From an uncultured Prevotellaceae bacterium (GTDB taxonomy: Bacteria; Bacteroidota; Bacteroidia; Bacteroidales; Bacteroidaceae), in contig ONMR01000001.1 of the NCBI GenBank assembly GCA_900318995.1, positions 265,979 through 329,978 of the forward strand: DNA of 64,000 nt, written 5' to 3'. Made by a program: the position numbers and the translations under genes. The notes under the pieces were generated by a model. It saw nothing but the letters and a program-made list of their open reading frames with translations. It had not been told where the DNA came from and ran no database searches. Below, piece by piece: positions 30,120-39,501 of this stretch (the first letter of the stretch is position 1; each line of letters starts with the position of its first letter).

Positions 30120-32765
30120 ATGAGCGAACTTGACAACAATGAAGAAGAACTGAGTGCCGGGCACTCCACCTATCAGCCTGTTACCGATGATAACGGAATG
30201 ATAAGGCATCAGCTTTCAGGAATGTACCAGGGCTGGTTCCTGGACTATGCATCATATGTTATTCTTGAGCGTGCGGTGCCACATTTCGTGGATGGACTGA
30301 AACCTGTTCAGAGACGCATACTTCACTCCATGAAACGACTTGATGACGGCCGTTTCAACAAGGTGGCCAATATCGTGGGCCATACCATGCAGTTCCATCC
30401 GCACGGAGATGCATCAATAGGTGACGCCCTGGTTCAGATGGGCCAGAAGGACCTGCTGATAGAGTGTCAGGGAAACTGGGGAAATATCCTTACGGGACAT
30501 CGGGCTGCCGCACCCCGATACATCGAGGCCCGTCTGTCAAAATTCGCCCTGGAAACGCTGTTCAATCCCAAGACGACAGAATGGAAACTCTCATATGACG
30601 GCCGCAACAGGGAACCCGTCACACTTCCGGTAAAGTTCCCGCTACTGCTGGCACAGGGAGCCGAAGGAATTGCAGTGGGCTTGTCGTGCAAGATACTTCC
30701 GCATAATTTCAATGAGTTGTGTGACGCTGCCGTGGCATATTTGAGGGATGAGGAGTTCCATCTTTATCCGGATTTCCAGACTGGAGGTGCAATAGACGTA
30801 TCCCGTTATAATGACGGTGAGCGTGGAGGTATGGTGCGTATACGTGCCAAAATTACGAAAGAAGCTGACAATAAGACACTGGTCATAAGTGAGATTCCGT
30901 TCGGAGAGAACGTGATGACCCTCTGTGAATCAATCGTCAAGGCGGGAGAGAAAGGCAAGATAAAGATCCGTAAGGTGGAGAACCTTACAGCCGATAAGGT
31001 TGAGATCCGCATATCGCTGGCGCCGGGTGTGTCATCGGACAAGACGATAGATGCTCTCTATGCATTTACCAACTGCGAGGTCAGCATATCGCCCAACTGC
31101 TGCGTCATCGATGAGAACAAGCCGCATTTCCTGACGGTAAGTGACGTGTTGCGCAAGTCGGTTGACAACACAAAGGACCTGCTTCGCCGGGAGCTGGAGA
31201 TTGAGCGGGGTGAGATACTGGAGCAACTCCATTTTGCATCACTTGAAAAGATATTCATTGAGGAACGTATCTATAAGGACCGTGAGTTTGAGGAGGCTCC
31301 AAGCATGGATGCCGCCTGTGAGCATATCGACGACCGCCTGACCCCTTATTATCCGCAGATGATCCGTGAGGTTACAAAGGATGATATCCTTAAACTTATG
31401 GAGATAAAGATGGCCCGTATACTCAAGTTCAATAAGGACAAGGCCGAGGAGGCAATTGCCAGGATGAAGGCGGACATAGCCCGCATCGACAAAGACCTGA
31501 GCAATATGGTGGCGGTTACAATCAAGTGGTTCACTATGCTCAAGGACAAGTACGGGGCACAGTATGAGCGCCGCACTGAGATAAAGAACTTTGACACTAT
31601 TGTAGCCACAAAGGTGGTCGAGGCCAACCAGAAGCTATATATAAACCGTGCCGACGGATTCATCGGAATGGAACTCAAGAAGGATGAGTATGTTTGTAAC
31701 TGCTCTGACCTGGATGATATAATCCTGTTCTACAAGGATGGACGCTACAAGGTGGTCAAGGTTGCCGACAAGCTGTTTGTGGGCCAGAACGTGCTCTACC
31801 TTGACGTATTCAAGAAGAATGACAAGCGCACAATTTACAATGTGGTTTACCGTGACGGCCGCAACGGCGCATACTTTATAAAAAGGTTTGCCGCCACCGG
31901 CCTGACACGTGACAAGGAGTATGACCTTACACAGGGTAAGGCCGGCTCAAAGGTGATGTACTTCTCGGCCAACCATAATGGTGAGGCGGAGGTTATCAAG
32001 ATTACGCTCAAACCCAATCCCAAGCTCAAGAAACCTGTATTTGACAAGGATTTCAGTGAGTTGATGATAAAAGGCCGTCAGTCAATGGGTAACCTTCTTA
32101 CGCGCAATGAGGTGCAGAGAATAGGACTCAAGTCACAGGGTACCTCTACATTGGGAGGCCGTAAGGTCTGGTTTGACAGGGATATCCTGCGTCTGGATTT
32201 TGACGGACACGGCGAGTATCTGGGTGAGTTTGACAGCGATGACCTTCTGCTGGTGGTAAATGCGGACGGAGAGTATTATACTACAGCCCCCGATGCCAAC
32301 TGTCATTTTGACGCCGGATTGCTGCGTATAGAGAAATATGACCAGGGTAAGGTTTGGACAGCAGTACTGTTTGATGCCTCCCAGAAGAAATACCTGTATC
32401 TTAAGAGATTCAATCTGGATCCGTCGGCCAAACGCATAAATATCCTGGGCGACGAGAAAGAAAGCAGGCTGGTCCTGTTAACAGATACCGCCTATCCACG
32501 TCTTTTGGTTACCATGGGAGGTGCTGACAGTTTCCGTGACGCTATGGAGATAGATGCTGAACAATTCGTGGGAGTGAAAGGCGTCAAGGCCCGTGGCCGC
32601 AGAGTCACAACGTTCAATGTGGCATCGGTGTCGGAACTGGAACCATTGCGTGTTCCTGAACCTCTCCCTGAGACTGATGTGCCTGATGAAAACCAAACCG
32701 AAGAATCGGCTCACAATGAAGATAATACAGAAAATTCTGACGATGGTCAGCTCTCGCTGTTCTGA
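30120..32765 (+). CDS. parC: Topoisomerase IV subunit A
   Basis: A type IIA topoisomerase A subunit of 881 residues. The catalytic tyrosine lies in APRYIEARLSKFA, after the winged-helix sequence RRILHSMKRLDDGRFNKVAN and FHPHGDASIGDALV. A long coiled-coil arm and a beta-pinwheel C-terminal domain follow. I choose ParC over GyrA because the typical GyrA box is not seen and the overall pattern is that of the Bacteroidetes ParC. The acidic tail (EETEESAHNEDN type) ends DGQLSLF. The next gene begins inside its 3' end. Confidence 0.87.
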   Translation: MSELDNNEEELSAGHSTYQPVTDDNGMIRHQLSGMYQGWFLDYASYVILERAVPHFVDGLKPVQRRILHSMKRLDDGRFNKVANIVGHTMQFHPHGDASIGDALVQMGQKDLLIECQGNWGNILTGHRAAAPRYIEARLSKFALETLFNPKTTEWKLSYDGRNREPVTLPVKFPLLLAQGAEGIAVGLSCKILPHNFNELCDAAVAYLRDEEFHLYPDFQTGGAIDVSRYNDGERGGMVRIRAKITKEADNKTLVISEIPFGENVMTLCESIVKAGEKGKIKIRKVENLTADKVEIRISLAPGVSSDKTIDALYAFTNCEVSISPNCCVIDENKPHFLTVSDVLRKSVDNTKDLLRRELEIERGEILEQLHFASLEKIFIEERIYKDREFEEAPSMDAACEHIDDRLTPYYPQMIREVTKDDILKLMEIKMARILKFNKDKAEEAIARMKADIARIDKDLSNMVAVTIKWFTMLKDKYGAQYERRTEIKNFDTIVATKVVEANQKLYINRADGFIGMELKKDEYVCNCSDLDDIILFYKDGRYKVVKVADKLFVGQNVLYLDVFKKNDKRTIYNVVYRDGRNGAYFIKRFAATGLTRDKEYDLTQGKAGSKVMYFSANHNGEAEVIKITLKPNPKLKKPVFDKDFSELMIKGRQSMGNLLTRNEVQRIGLKSQGTSTLGGRKVWFDRDILRLDFDGHGEYLGEFDSDDLLLVVNADGEYYTTAPDANCHFDAGLLRIEKYDQGKVWTAVLFDASQKKYLYLKRFNLDPSAKRINILGDEKESRLVLLTDTAYPRLLVTMGGADSFRDAMEIDAEQFVGVKGVKARGRRVTTFNVASVSELEPLRVPEPLPETDVPDENQTEESAHNEDNTENSDDGQLSLF

Positions 32766-33588
32766 TGAACTGTCGGGATTGTCTGCCGCATTGCTGCTGA
32801 TGCTGCTGCCGGTTTCGGCTTTGGCACAAAGCGGAGTCTGGTATTTGCCGGAGCACAATGAGACTGTCAGGGTGATATCCGTTGCAGCAGGCAATGCATT
32901 TGCCCGTGACACCTATCTGTCGGCTTCACGTTATGACGGATGGGCTATAGGTCTTGAAGGTGACAGCTGGACCGGTTACAGGCCTGACAGGCTTTTCAGT
33001 TACGGCCGTTCGCTTTCATCTGTTTTTTTCAGTCCCATGACCAACCGTCTGGACGGAGGCAGTACTCTGGAGGCTGGTATATCTGACTATCTGGCATTCC
33101 TGTGGCCGGCAATAAGGAACAACAGGCAAGACCTGCTGATAGGACCTTCGGCAATGTTTAAGGCCAATGTACTTTACAACAGGCAGAACTCTAACAATCC
33201 TGTCAATGGTGCGGGCTATTTGGCTGGTGGCCTGTCGGTGGATTATTCGCTTCGTTTCAGCCTGCTCAGATATGATATGGCAATGCAGGCTACGTTTTAT
33301 GCCCCGCTTGCCGGATTGGGCTTTGCTCCCGATTATGACCAGCCTTATTGGTACATGTACAACTACGGAGATTACGGCAAGGCTCTGCACTTTATAACGC
33401 CCTTCAACAATCCGGCGTTTCTGCAGCAGGTTGCATTTGTGCTTCCGTGCCGAGGCACCAGGTTCAGGGTAGGTTACTCATTTGATTATATCGGAAACCG
33501 GCTGGGTGGTCATAGCCGCAATATTTTCAACGGCATGTTTACAATAGGTTGTGCCCTAAGGTTCCAAAACAAGGAGTGGAATCAATGA
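32743..33588 (+). CDS. Exported DUF3316-like protein, function unknown
   Basis: A predicted envelope protein of about 281 residues. A signal peptide (LSAALLLMLLPVSALAQ) is followed by DTYLSASRYDGWAIGLEGDS, which resembles the DUF3316 family of Bacteroidetes outer membrane proteins, and by barrel-like strands rich in Tyr and Phe ending MFTIGCALRF. The start is uncertain: ATGs at 32716 and 32743 both lie inside parC. I chose 32743 because it puts the hydrophobic stretch nearer the N-terminus. Its stop overlaps the next ATG as ATGA. Confidence 0.65.
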   Translation: MVSSRCSDELSGLSAALLLMLLPVSALAQSGVWYLPEHNETVRVISVAAGNAFARDTYLSASRYDGWAIGLEGDSWTGYRPDRLFSYGRSLSSVFFSPMTNRLDGGSTLEAGISDYLAFLWPAIRNNRQDLLIGPSAMFKANVLYNRQNSNNPVNGAGYLAGGLSVDYSLRFSLLRYDMAMQATFYAPLAGLGFAPDYDQPYWYMYNYGDYGKALHFITPFNNPAFLQQVAFVLPCRGTRFRVGYSFDYIGNRLGGHSRNIFNGMFTIGCALRFQNKEWNQ

Positions 33589-34640
33589 AAAGGGAGATTT
33601 ACATCAGGCTGACAGCATCAGTAGTACTGATATTGCTGATGGTTGCATGTTCTCAGAAAACTGAGAGAGAAGATATGGAGTTCTCCAATACTCCGGCTGG
33701 TAATTTCCTGTCGCTCTGGACTATAATGGATGAGCGCTACTGTTTCTTTGATTTAAAGAAAGAGCAGTTGGGAGTGGATTGGGATGAGGTACAGGAGAGA
33801 TATGCGGCTAGTATTTCGAATGAGATGTCAAGCAAATCCCTATTCGAGGTGCTTTGCAGTATGATTGGCGAACTCAGGGACGGTCATGTAAACCTGACAA
33901 GCCCGTATGACTACGGCCGCAACTGGAGCTGGAAGACGGATTATCCATCAAACTATTCGGCAGACCTTAGGGAAAAATATCTTGGCAAGGACTATGTGAT
34001 AGCCGGTGACGGATACTTTTATCGTATTCTGGATGACAATATAGGTTATCTTGTGGTGGAGAGTTTCGGCAGTTTTATCTCAAGTAACCGTATTAATGTG
34101 ATGTTTGGCAATATGTTGTTGTGTAATGGCCTGATTATAGATATCAGGGACAACGGAGGCGGTGACCTTAGAGCTGCCGAGTTCCTGGCTTCCCATTTTA
34201 CGGAGAAGAGTCTTCCGGTCAGCTATTCATGTTACAAGACCGGACCGGGGCACAATGATTTCTCCAAATTGTACACCAATATTCTGACTCCTGCCAAAGA
34301 GGATATGAGATGGATCAAACCGGTTGTGCTTCTGACCAACCGCGGCTGTTTCAGCAGTGCCAATGATTTCGCATTTACCATGAAGGCTCTGGAAAACGTG
34401 ACTCTGATGGGTGATACGACAGGAGGCGGTGGAGGTCTGCCTATGTCATCCGAGTTGCCAAACGGATGGGTGGTCAGGTTCTCATCGGCTCCGACATATG
34501 ATTCAGAGATGAATGATGTGGAGTTCGGGGTAGCGCCCGATATACGTCTTGATATGGACGATGATGATATCAAGGCCGGGAAAGACACCTATATTGAGCG
34601 TGCCCGCAAGTTTATAAATGACAAATTGGTAAATCCTTAA
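33585..34640 (+). CDS. S41-family peptidase, lipoprotein
   Basis: A 351-residue predicted lipoprotein (lipobox ending Cys22, LLMVAC) related to C-terminal processing proteases. It has an N-terminal tricorn-like helical region (LWTIMDERYCFFD), a divergent PDZ-like stretch, and the peptidase core: DIRDNGGGDLRAAEFLAS, the catalytic serine region NRGCFSSANDFAF and GDTTGGGGG. The catalytic lysine is not certain from sight. It is coupled to the DUF3316-like gene by an ATGA overlap and precedes sppA by four bases, so two envelope proteases are made together. Confidence 0.83.
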   Translation: MKREIYIRLTASVVLILLMVACSQKTEREDMEFSNTPAGNFLSLWTIMDERYCFFDLKKEQLGVDWDEVQERYAASISNEMSSKSLFEVLCSMIGELRDGHVNLTSPYDYGRNWSWKTDYPSNYSADLREKYLGKDYVIAGDGYFYRILDDNIGYLVVESFGSFISSNRINVMFGNMLLCNGLIIDIRDNGGGDLRAAEFLASHFTEKSLPVSYSCYKTGPGHNDFSKLYTNILTPAKEDMRWIKPVVLLTNRGCFSSANDFAFTMKALENVTLMGDTTGGGGGLPMSSELPNGWVVRFSSAPTYDSEMNDVEFGVAPDIRLDMDDDDIKAGKDTYIERARKFINDKLVNP

Positions 34641-34644
34641 CAAT

Positions 34645-36357
34645 ATGAAAAAATTACGTTTGTTTATCGTTGCCGTCTTGGCAGTTCTGCCGATGATGGC
34701 TTTTGCCGGAAAAGCTAAAGTACTTAAGATTGATTTCAAGAATCCCATTGCCGAGCGTAAGTCGGGAGGCTCATCTATGGACCTTATGTCTATCGTTAAC
34801 GGAACCCCCGGCTCTGTAACGCTGCTCAGCTACATAAGCGCTATCGACGCTGCAGCTCAGGACAAGAACATAGGCATGATCTATATGACGCCCGAAAACG
34901 TCTCATGCGGAACTGCCCAGCTGGAGGAGTTGCGTGCCGCCCTGGAGCGTTTCCGTAAGGCTGGCAAGCCTATCGTGGCATACTGTGAGAATTTCAGCAA
35001 CGGATCCTATTATCTGGCATCGGTGGCCGACAAGGTCATCCTGGACCCGGCATCCGAGAGCATGATTACCGGCGTTGGTACCCAGATGATTTTCCTCAAG
35101 GATGTTCTGGATGCCCTGGGCGTAGATGTCCAGCTTATCCGTCACGGCAAGTACAAGGCTGCCGGAGAGATGTATACACGCAGTGAGGCCAGCCCCGAGA
35201 ACCGCTTACAGAACGAGGTCCTGGTAGGTTCAATCTGGAAAACCATCTCAACGCAGATTGCAGCATCACGCGGATGCACCCCGGAGCAGTTCAACCAATG
35301 GGTTGAGAACCTGGACATGATCCATGCCGCCGATTACAAGGCTAAAGGTCTGGTTGACGAGACATGGTACAAGGATGAGGTTGACAAGTATCTCTGTGAG
35401 CAGAACGGAGTGAGCAAAATATCGGAGGTAAGCTTTGTCAAGATAAACAAGTATGCCTCAAAGCTCAAGAAAGGCAGCCGCAAGAACAAGATTGCAGTAG
35501 TCTATGCAGACGGCGAGATTGTCAATTCCGGATCGGATGCCGATATCGTGGGCTCCAAGATGGCCAACACCCTGCGCAAGGTACGTGAGGACAAGAAGGT
35601 CAAGGCTGTGGTATTCCGTGTAAACTCACCTGGAGGAAGCGCTCAGGCTGCCGAGGCTATCAGGCATGAGCTGCAGCTGCTGCGTGCCGAGAAACCGGTC
35701 ATTGTCAGTTTTGGTGACTATGCCGCATCGGGCGGTTACTGGATATCGGCCGAGTCAGACTACATATTCTCTGACTACAACACCCTGACAGGTTCAATTG
35801 GCGTGTTCGGACTTATTCCCAGCGTGGGCAATGCCATCCGCAAGAATCTCAAGGTCAACATAGAGACCGTGGGTACCACATCGCACAGCGATATGATGAG
35901 CGGCATGCGTAAGCTCAATGACCAGGAGGTTGAGTATGTCCAGCGTCAGATAGAGAAGATATACGATGACTTTACCAGCCTGGTATCCAACGGCCGCGGA
36001 ATGTCCAAGGACAGTGTCGATGCCATTGGCCAGGGCCGTGTATGGTCTGGTGCCGATGCCATGCGCATAGGCCTGGTTGACAAGCAGGGCGGCATTCAGG
36101 ATGCAATTGATTATGCAGCTCAGAAAGTTGGTCTCAGCAAGGAGGATTATCGCCTGAGCATATATCCCGTTGCCAAGGAGGTATCGCTCCTGCAGATGCT
36201 CTCGGGCGGTGCATCCGATGACCCGGAAGAGACACTTACCACCAGCGTGGAGTCTCAGCCTTCGCTCACAGACCTGTTCCCTGCTATTGCCCGTATGCGT
36301 GAGCTCCGCACTCCTTCCATGATGCTCCGTATGGAGAGCATGATGGAAATCAAGTAG
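34645..36357 (+). CDS. sppA: Signal peptide peptidase SppA, long form
   Basis: SppA is a membrane-bound serine protease that degrades cleaved signal peptides. The 570-residue protein is the double-domain 67K type. The N-terminal domain carries the catalytic lysine region RHGKYKAAGEMYTR. The C-terminal domain carries the nucleophile serine in DYAASGGYWISAESDYI, followed by LTGSIGVFG. A signal sequence (LFIVAVLAVLPMMAFAG) is at the start. It closes the parC-DUF3316-S41-sppA cluster. Confidence 0.93.
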   Translation: MKKLRLFIVAVLAVLPMMAFAGKAKVLKIDFKNPIAERKSGGSSMDLMSIVNGTPGSVTLLSYISAIDAAAQDKNIGMIYMTPENVSCGTAQLEELRAALERFRKAGKPIVAYCENFSNGSYYLASVADKVILDPASESMITGVGTQMIFLKDVLDALGVDVQLIRHGKYKAAGEMYTRSEASPENRLQNEVLVGSIWKTISTQIAASRGCTPEQFNQWVENLDMIHAADYKAKGLVDETWYKDEVDKYLCEQNGVSKISEVSFVKINKYASKLKKGSRKNKIAVVYADGEIVNSGSDADIVGSKMANTLRKVREDKKVKAVVFRVNSPGGSAQAAEAIRHELQLLRAEKPVIVSFGDYAASGGYWISAESDYIFSDYNTLTGSIGVFGLIPSVGNAIRKNLKVNIETVGTTSHSDMMSGMRKLNDQEVEYVQRQIEKIYDDFTSLVSNGRGMSKDSVDAIGQGRVWSGADAMRIGLVDKQGGIQDAIDYAAQKVGLSKEDYRLSIYPVAKEVSLLQMLSGGASDDPEETLTTSVESQPSLTDLFPAIARMRELRTPSMMLRMESMMEIK

Positions 36358-36383
36358 GGCTTGGTTGGTGTCATAAAAAGAAC

Positions 36384-36391
36384 TACTTTTG
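36384..36391 (+). promoter_or_regulatory. Promoter -7 box of tRNA-Leu
   Basis: TACTTTTG fits TAnnTTTG, 34 bases before the mature tRNA. The short leader contains a small hairpin (GCGCGT/GACGCGC). Confidence 0.75.
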
Positions 36392-36425
36392 CAGCGCGTT
36401 CCAGATAGGGGACGCGCTTTGCCAG

Positions 36426-36506
36426 GCGGGCGTGGCGGAATTGGTAGACGCGCTAGACTTAGGATCTAGTATCTTAGATGTGTAGGTTCGAGTCCTATCG
36501 CCCGTA
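36426..36506 (+). tRNA. tRNA-Leu (anticodon UAG)
   Basis: Acceptor arms GCGGGCG and CGCCCGT pair with one G-U. The anticodon stem CTAGA/TCTAG encloses CTTAGGA with anticodon TAG. A variable arm of class II type follows, then the T arm GTAGG-TTCGAGT-CCTAT. The discriminator is A, with CA encoded after it. Confidence 0.93.
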
Positions 36507-36507
36507 C

Positions 36508-36545
36508 AAACAGAAAAGGTGGCCGTATAGCCACCTTTTCTGTTT
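36508..36545. terminator. Bidirectional terminator after tRNA-Leu
   Basis: Two 16-base arms, 36508-36523 and 36530-36545, are exact complements around a six-base loop. The A-rich and T-rich ends let it serve tRNA-Leu and the convergent gene at 36573. Confidence 0.85.
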
Positions 36546-36572
36546 GTATGGGCTTTGGGTAACGGCTCTTCA

Positions 36573-39374
36573 TCAAAACTCTTTATCCAGGATGTATGGC
36601 ATGCCTGATGCGGTGATGCCAGCTCCGCTGACGTTAAATTTCCTGCTGTAGGAGTTGTTGTAGAATTCTATCTCGGCCTTGCCGTTTTCATCGGCTATGA
36701 CATTGGGGTTCCAGTATAGTGTGCGCCGGTAATCCACATCACCTGTCACGGCACCGTTGGGATATTCAGGTGAGTAGAACTCATGGCTGTTGCTGAACCC
36801 CTGCATCGTTGTTACACGTCTGCCCAGATTGAATCTGTCCGGGTTGTCGGTCATACGGTGAACGGCCTTGAGTTTGATATCCATCAGTACCATCCTGTCT
36901 CCAAAGTTACCTGTCCTGCTGGTAGAAACGTTCTGTACGGCGCTGTACTGGTTCAGATAATTCAGGTAGTCTGGTGCATAATCTCCTATTTCAGACTTGT
37001 TCTTAAGGTCATCAAACACCAATATGCTCTCAATATCCTGAGTATCTATTTTCCACGGTTTGGAATATTTACCGCTTGTATAGAATCCTCTGTCATCATG
37101 CACGTAACAGAGCACTAGGTTACCGTTGATCCTGAAATTATTGTCTTCCACATAGATATAGTTCTTATTGGGATCATAATTAAGAATGGATTCACTCTTA
37201 CTCTTGTTAAAGTAATAAGTACTCATGTATGTTAAATTTTCATCAATGTGGCTATAGTGCTCATAGTCATATCTGTAATCCAGATAGTTGGTGTAATTGA
37301 AAAGGTATTCATCACTGTATAAATAATCCAATGCAGCGCTCAAATCAATAGGTGTTTGTACAGAATAACCCTTATCAATCAGATAACCGGACAGATTTGT
37401 CGAATGGTTACCCAGATCAAGCTCCTTATCAACATCCTTTTCAACATCAAAAGACTTGAATGTGAAATAGTCCACATACTTGCGGTTTCCGTCAATGCGT
37501 ATCGTGGGCAGTACAAGCCCCTCGGACTCATTAATGATTGCGGGATAATCCTTAAGCGTGCCACCTTGGGCTTTATCTTGGGCGTCTGCTATGGGGCTTT
37601 TGACTGACCAACCCGGCTGAAGCTCCTGCCTGCTGAATGCCCTTGCCTCTGGCAGCATAGCTCTGTCCAGACGTATCTTGGCTTCAGGCTCATTCTGGTT
37701 CCTGGCCTTGGTAAGGCGCATGGTCAGGTCTGCCTTGCCGTAGAAATCATTCATGTCAAACCCAAAGTAACCGTTCTTGTCAGTTACAAACTGCCCGTAT
37801 TCAACAGTCTCACCATCACGGGGTGATATTGCCACATACACCTTGACATCATCCATGGCGCGGTCCCTTGTAATGCGGTTGGTCATTATCATTCCGTTAA
37901 GACTCAGACTGGTCTCCATCCTGCGCTTCTCTGTGAACACCTTGTTATCTGTCATATACTCCCAGTCATAGCGTTCCCAACCTTGTACCATACAGAGTAG
38001 GTCCAGATCCTTGAGATGCTGTTTGTCGGCAGACTCAAAATAGTATGAAGGATTTTGTATGAATCCCTTCAGGTCTGATGTGAGCAGAAAATCAGTAAGC
38101 AGGTTGTCTGCGTACTGTGTACCATAATCAGATGCATCGCGCACTGAAACGCAGAAACGGTCATGCAGCGGTTTTCCGTTCTTGTCCTTCAGTTGGAAAG
38201 TAAGACGCATCTTCCCGAATGAATCATAATGACGCTTATCGGTCTTGACATCAATTGTGGGCGGTACATACTTAAGGTTGCCGTTATATACACTACGTGC
38301 CGAAAGTACCTCGCCCCTGTCAGTAAACAGAACGATACGGCATACACCAGCCGGCCATTCTTTGGTGTCAATTGATAGCCTGTACTCCTTACCGTCCATA
38401 TTCAGCTCATTGAACGCCACCAACTCACCCCTGCAGGTAACGGTGACTCCTATTGTCTGCTCCCTCCTTGACTGAGAACGGTTTATATCAAGCGTAAGAA
38501 TGTTTTTGCGGTCATCCATATCGGCCTTCATTACATAACCGCTACCCTTGGCCAATGGCAGTGCTGAGGAGAATTTCCTGCCGTTAAACTCAAACGTAGC
38601 ATCTGTACGTCTCCTGCCTGGTATTATATCAAATGACCCCATTCCTTCATGACCGCTTTCGGCTACTATCTTTTGGCCGTCATCAGTCACTATCGAAAGC
38701 TTGCCCTGCAATCCGGCTCCATTGCCGTCAACGGCCTTGAATGCAACCCGGCTAGGCAATCCGCTTACAAGATTGCCGCCTTCAGGGTAGAATGTAACAT
38801 TCACATCACGCAGTTTCTCCATGTCGGGGCGCTCCTGCCCATATCTGTCCGGGTCCGATACTATGGTGGGATTGCTGAAATCGCCCTCCTGATCCGGAGT
38901 CTGATACACCGGCAGCACACGTGAGAATATAATGTCCGGTTCAAAATTCAGCATGTACTGCGTGTATGCCCTGACCTCATAATAACCACTGGGATACGGA
39001 CGTACGCCGCGCAGTTGGCGCGCCTGCCCGGTAGCATAGTCTACAAGCTGTATGCGGCCGTCTGCCTGTCCGGCTACTATCTTAAGTTTCTGCTGCTGTA
39101 GCAGTACACCGCTTGGGGATAGCAGATCCACATACAGCACACCGGACTCTGACCTGCCCAGGTTTGATGATTTGACCACGAAAGCCTTAAACCAGATGTC
39201 ATCACCCTGATAATAGGATGTGTTGTCAAACTGTAGATATACCTTCTCCTGAGGAAACAGCTCATTGAATTGGTGGATGTTTCCGGCAAAACGCATAAGC
39301 GATTCATTATCGGCCATTGTCCTACCTTCTGAAAACAGTGCCGCACATACAATAAAAAGAACCAATCTTCTCAT
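36573..39374 (-). CDS. Large exported MG2/plug-like outer membrane protein
   Basis: A 933-residue exported protein of the Bacteroidetes group with macroglobulin-like (MG2) and TonB plug-like parts. After a signal peptide (cleavage near EGRTMA), residues about 30-180 read like an MG2 domain (FPQEKVYLQFDNTSYYQGDD, IWFKAFVV, SGYYEVRAYTQYMLN). Beta-sandwich repeats follow, then a plug-like stretch (NLVLCYVHDDRGFY, WKIDTQDIESILVFDD) and a C-terminal RTLYWNPNVIADENGKAEIE domain. No beta-barrel follows, so it is not itself a TonB receptor. Its promoter carries the same tandem operator as the TPR regulator just upstream. The role is unknown; surface handling of proteins or ligands fits the domains. 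Confidence 0.75.
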   Translation of the reverse strand: MRRLVLFIVCAALFSEGRTMADNESLMRFAGNIHQFNELFPQEKVYLQFDNTSYYQGDDIWFKAFVVKSSNLGRSESGVLYVDLLSPSGVLLQQQKLKIVAGQADGRIQLVDYATGQARQLRGVRPYPSGYYEVRAYTQYMLNFEPDIIFSRVLPVYQTPDQEGDFSNPTIVSDPDRYGQERPDMEKLRDVNVTFYPEGGNLVSGLPSRVAFKAVDGNGAGLQGKLSIVTDDGQKIVAESGHEGMGSFDIIPGRRRTDATFEFNGRKFSSALPLAKGSGYVMKADMDDRKNILTLDINRSQSRREQTIGVTVTCRGELVAFNELNMDGKEYRLSIDTKEWPAGVCRIVLFTDRGEVLSARSVYNGNLKYVPPTIDVKTDKRHYDSFGKMRLTFQLKDKNGKPLHDRFCVSVRDASDYGTQYADNLLTDFLLTSDLKGFIQNPSYYFESADKQHLKDLDLLCMVQGWERYDWEYMTDNKVFTEKRRMETSLSLNGMIMTNRITRDRAMDDVKVYVAISPRDGETVEYGQFVTDKNGYFGFDMNDFYGKADLTMRLTKARNQNEPEAKIRLDRAMLPEARAFSRQELQPGWSVKSPIADAQDKAQGGTLKDYPAIINESEGLVLPTIRIDGNRKYVDYFTFKSFDVEKDVDKELDLGNHSTNLSGYLIDKGYSVQTPIDLSAALDYLYSDEYLFNYTNYLDYRYDYEHYSHIDENLTYMSTYYFNKSKSESILNYDPNKNYIYVEDNNFRINGNLVLCYVHDDRGFYTSGKYSKPWKIDTQDIESILVFDDLKNKSEIGDYAPDYLNYLNQYSAVQNVSTSRTGNFGDRMVLMDIKLKAVHRMTDNPDRFNLGRRVTTMQGFSNSHEFYSPEYPNGAVTGDVDYRRTLYWNPNVIADENGKAEIEFYNNSYSRKFNVSGAGITASGMPYILDKEF

Positions 39375-39410
39375 AAGCCAAGCAGTTAATTTCTTGTCTA
39401 CTTTTTGTCA

Positions 39411-39418
39411 CAAAAGTA
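39411..39418 (-). promoter_or_regulatory. Promoter -7 box of the MG2/plug-like gene
   Basis: TACTTTTG on the minus strand, 36 bases before the start codon. It lies 33 bases from the tandem operator at 39452-39472. Confidence 0.7.
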
Positions 39419-39451
39419 GGTGCAATATGTCATACAATGGCGGTGGAGCTT

Positions 39452-39472
39452 GGGACAAAATCGGGACAAATG
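39452..39472 (-). promoter_or_regulatory. Tandem operator, copy 1
   Basis: On the plus strand, GGGACAAA, a spacer ATC and a second GGGACAAA give two direct half-sites 11 bases apart, about one helical turn. The next bases TG are also shared with copy 2 at 41220-41240. It sits upstream of the expected -33 element, a place suited to an activator. Confidence 0.65.
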
Positions 39473-39501
39473 CCCTTAGCCGTATGCCTGACGCGTGACT
39501 T

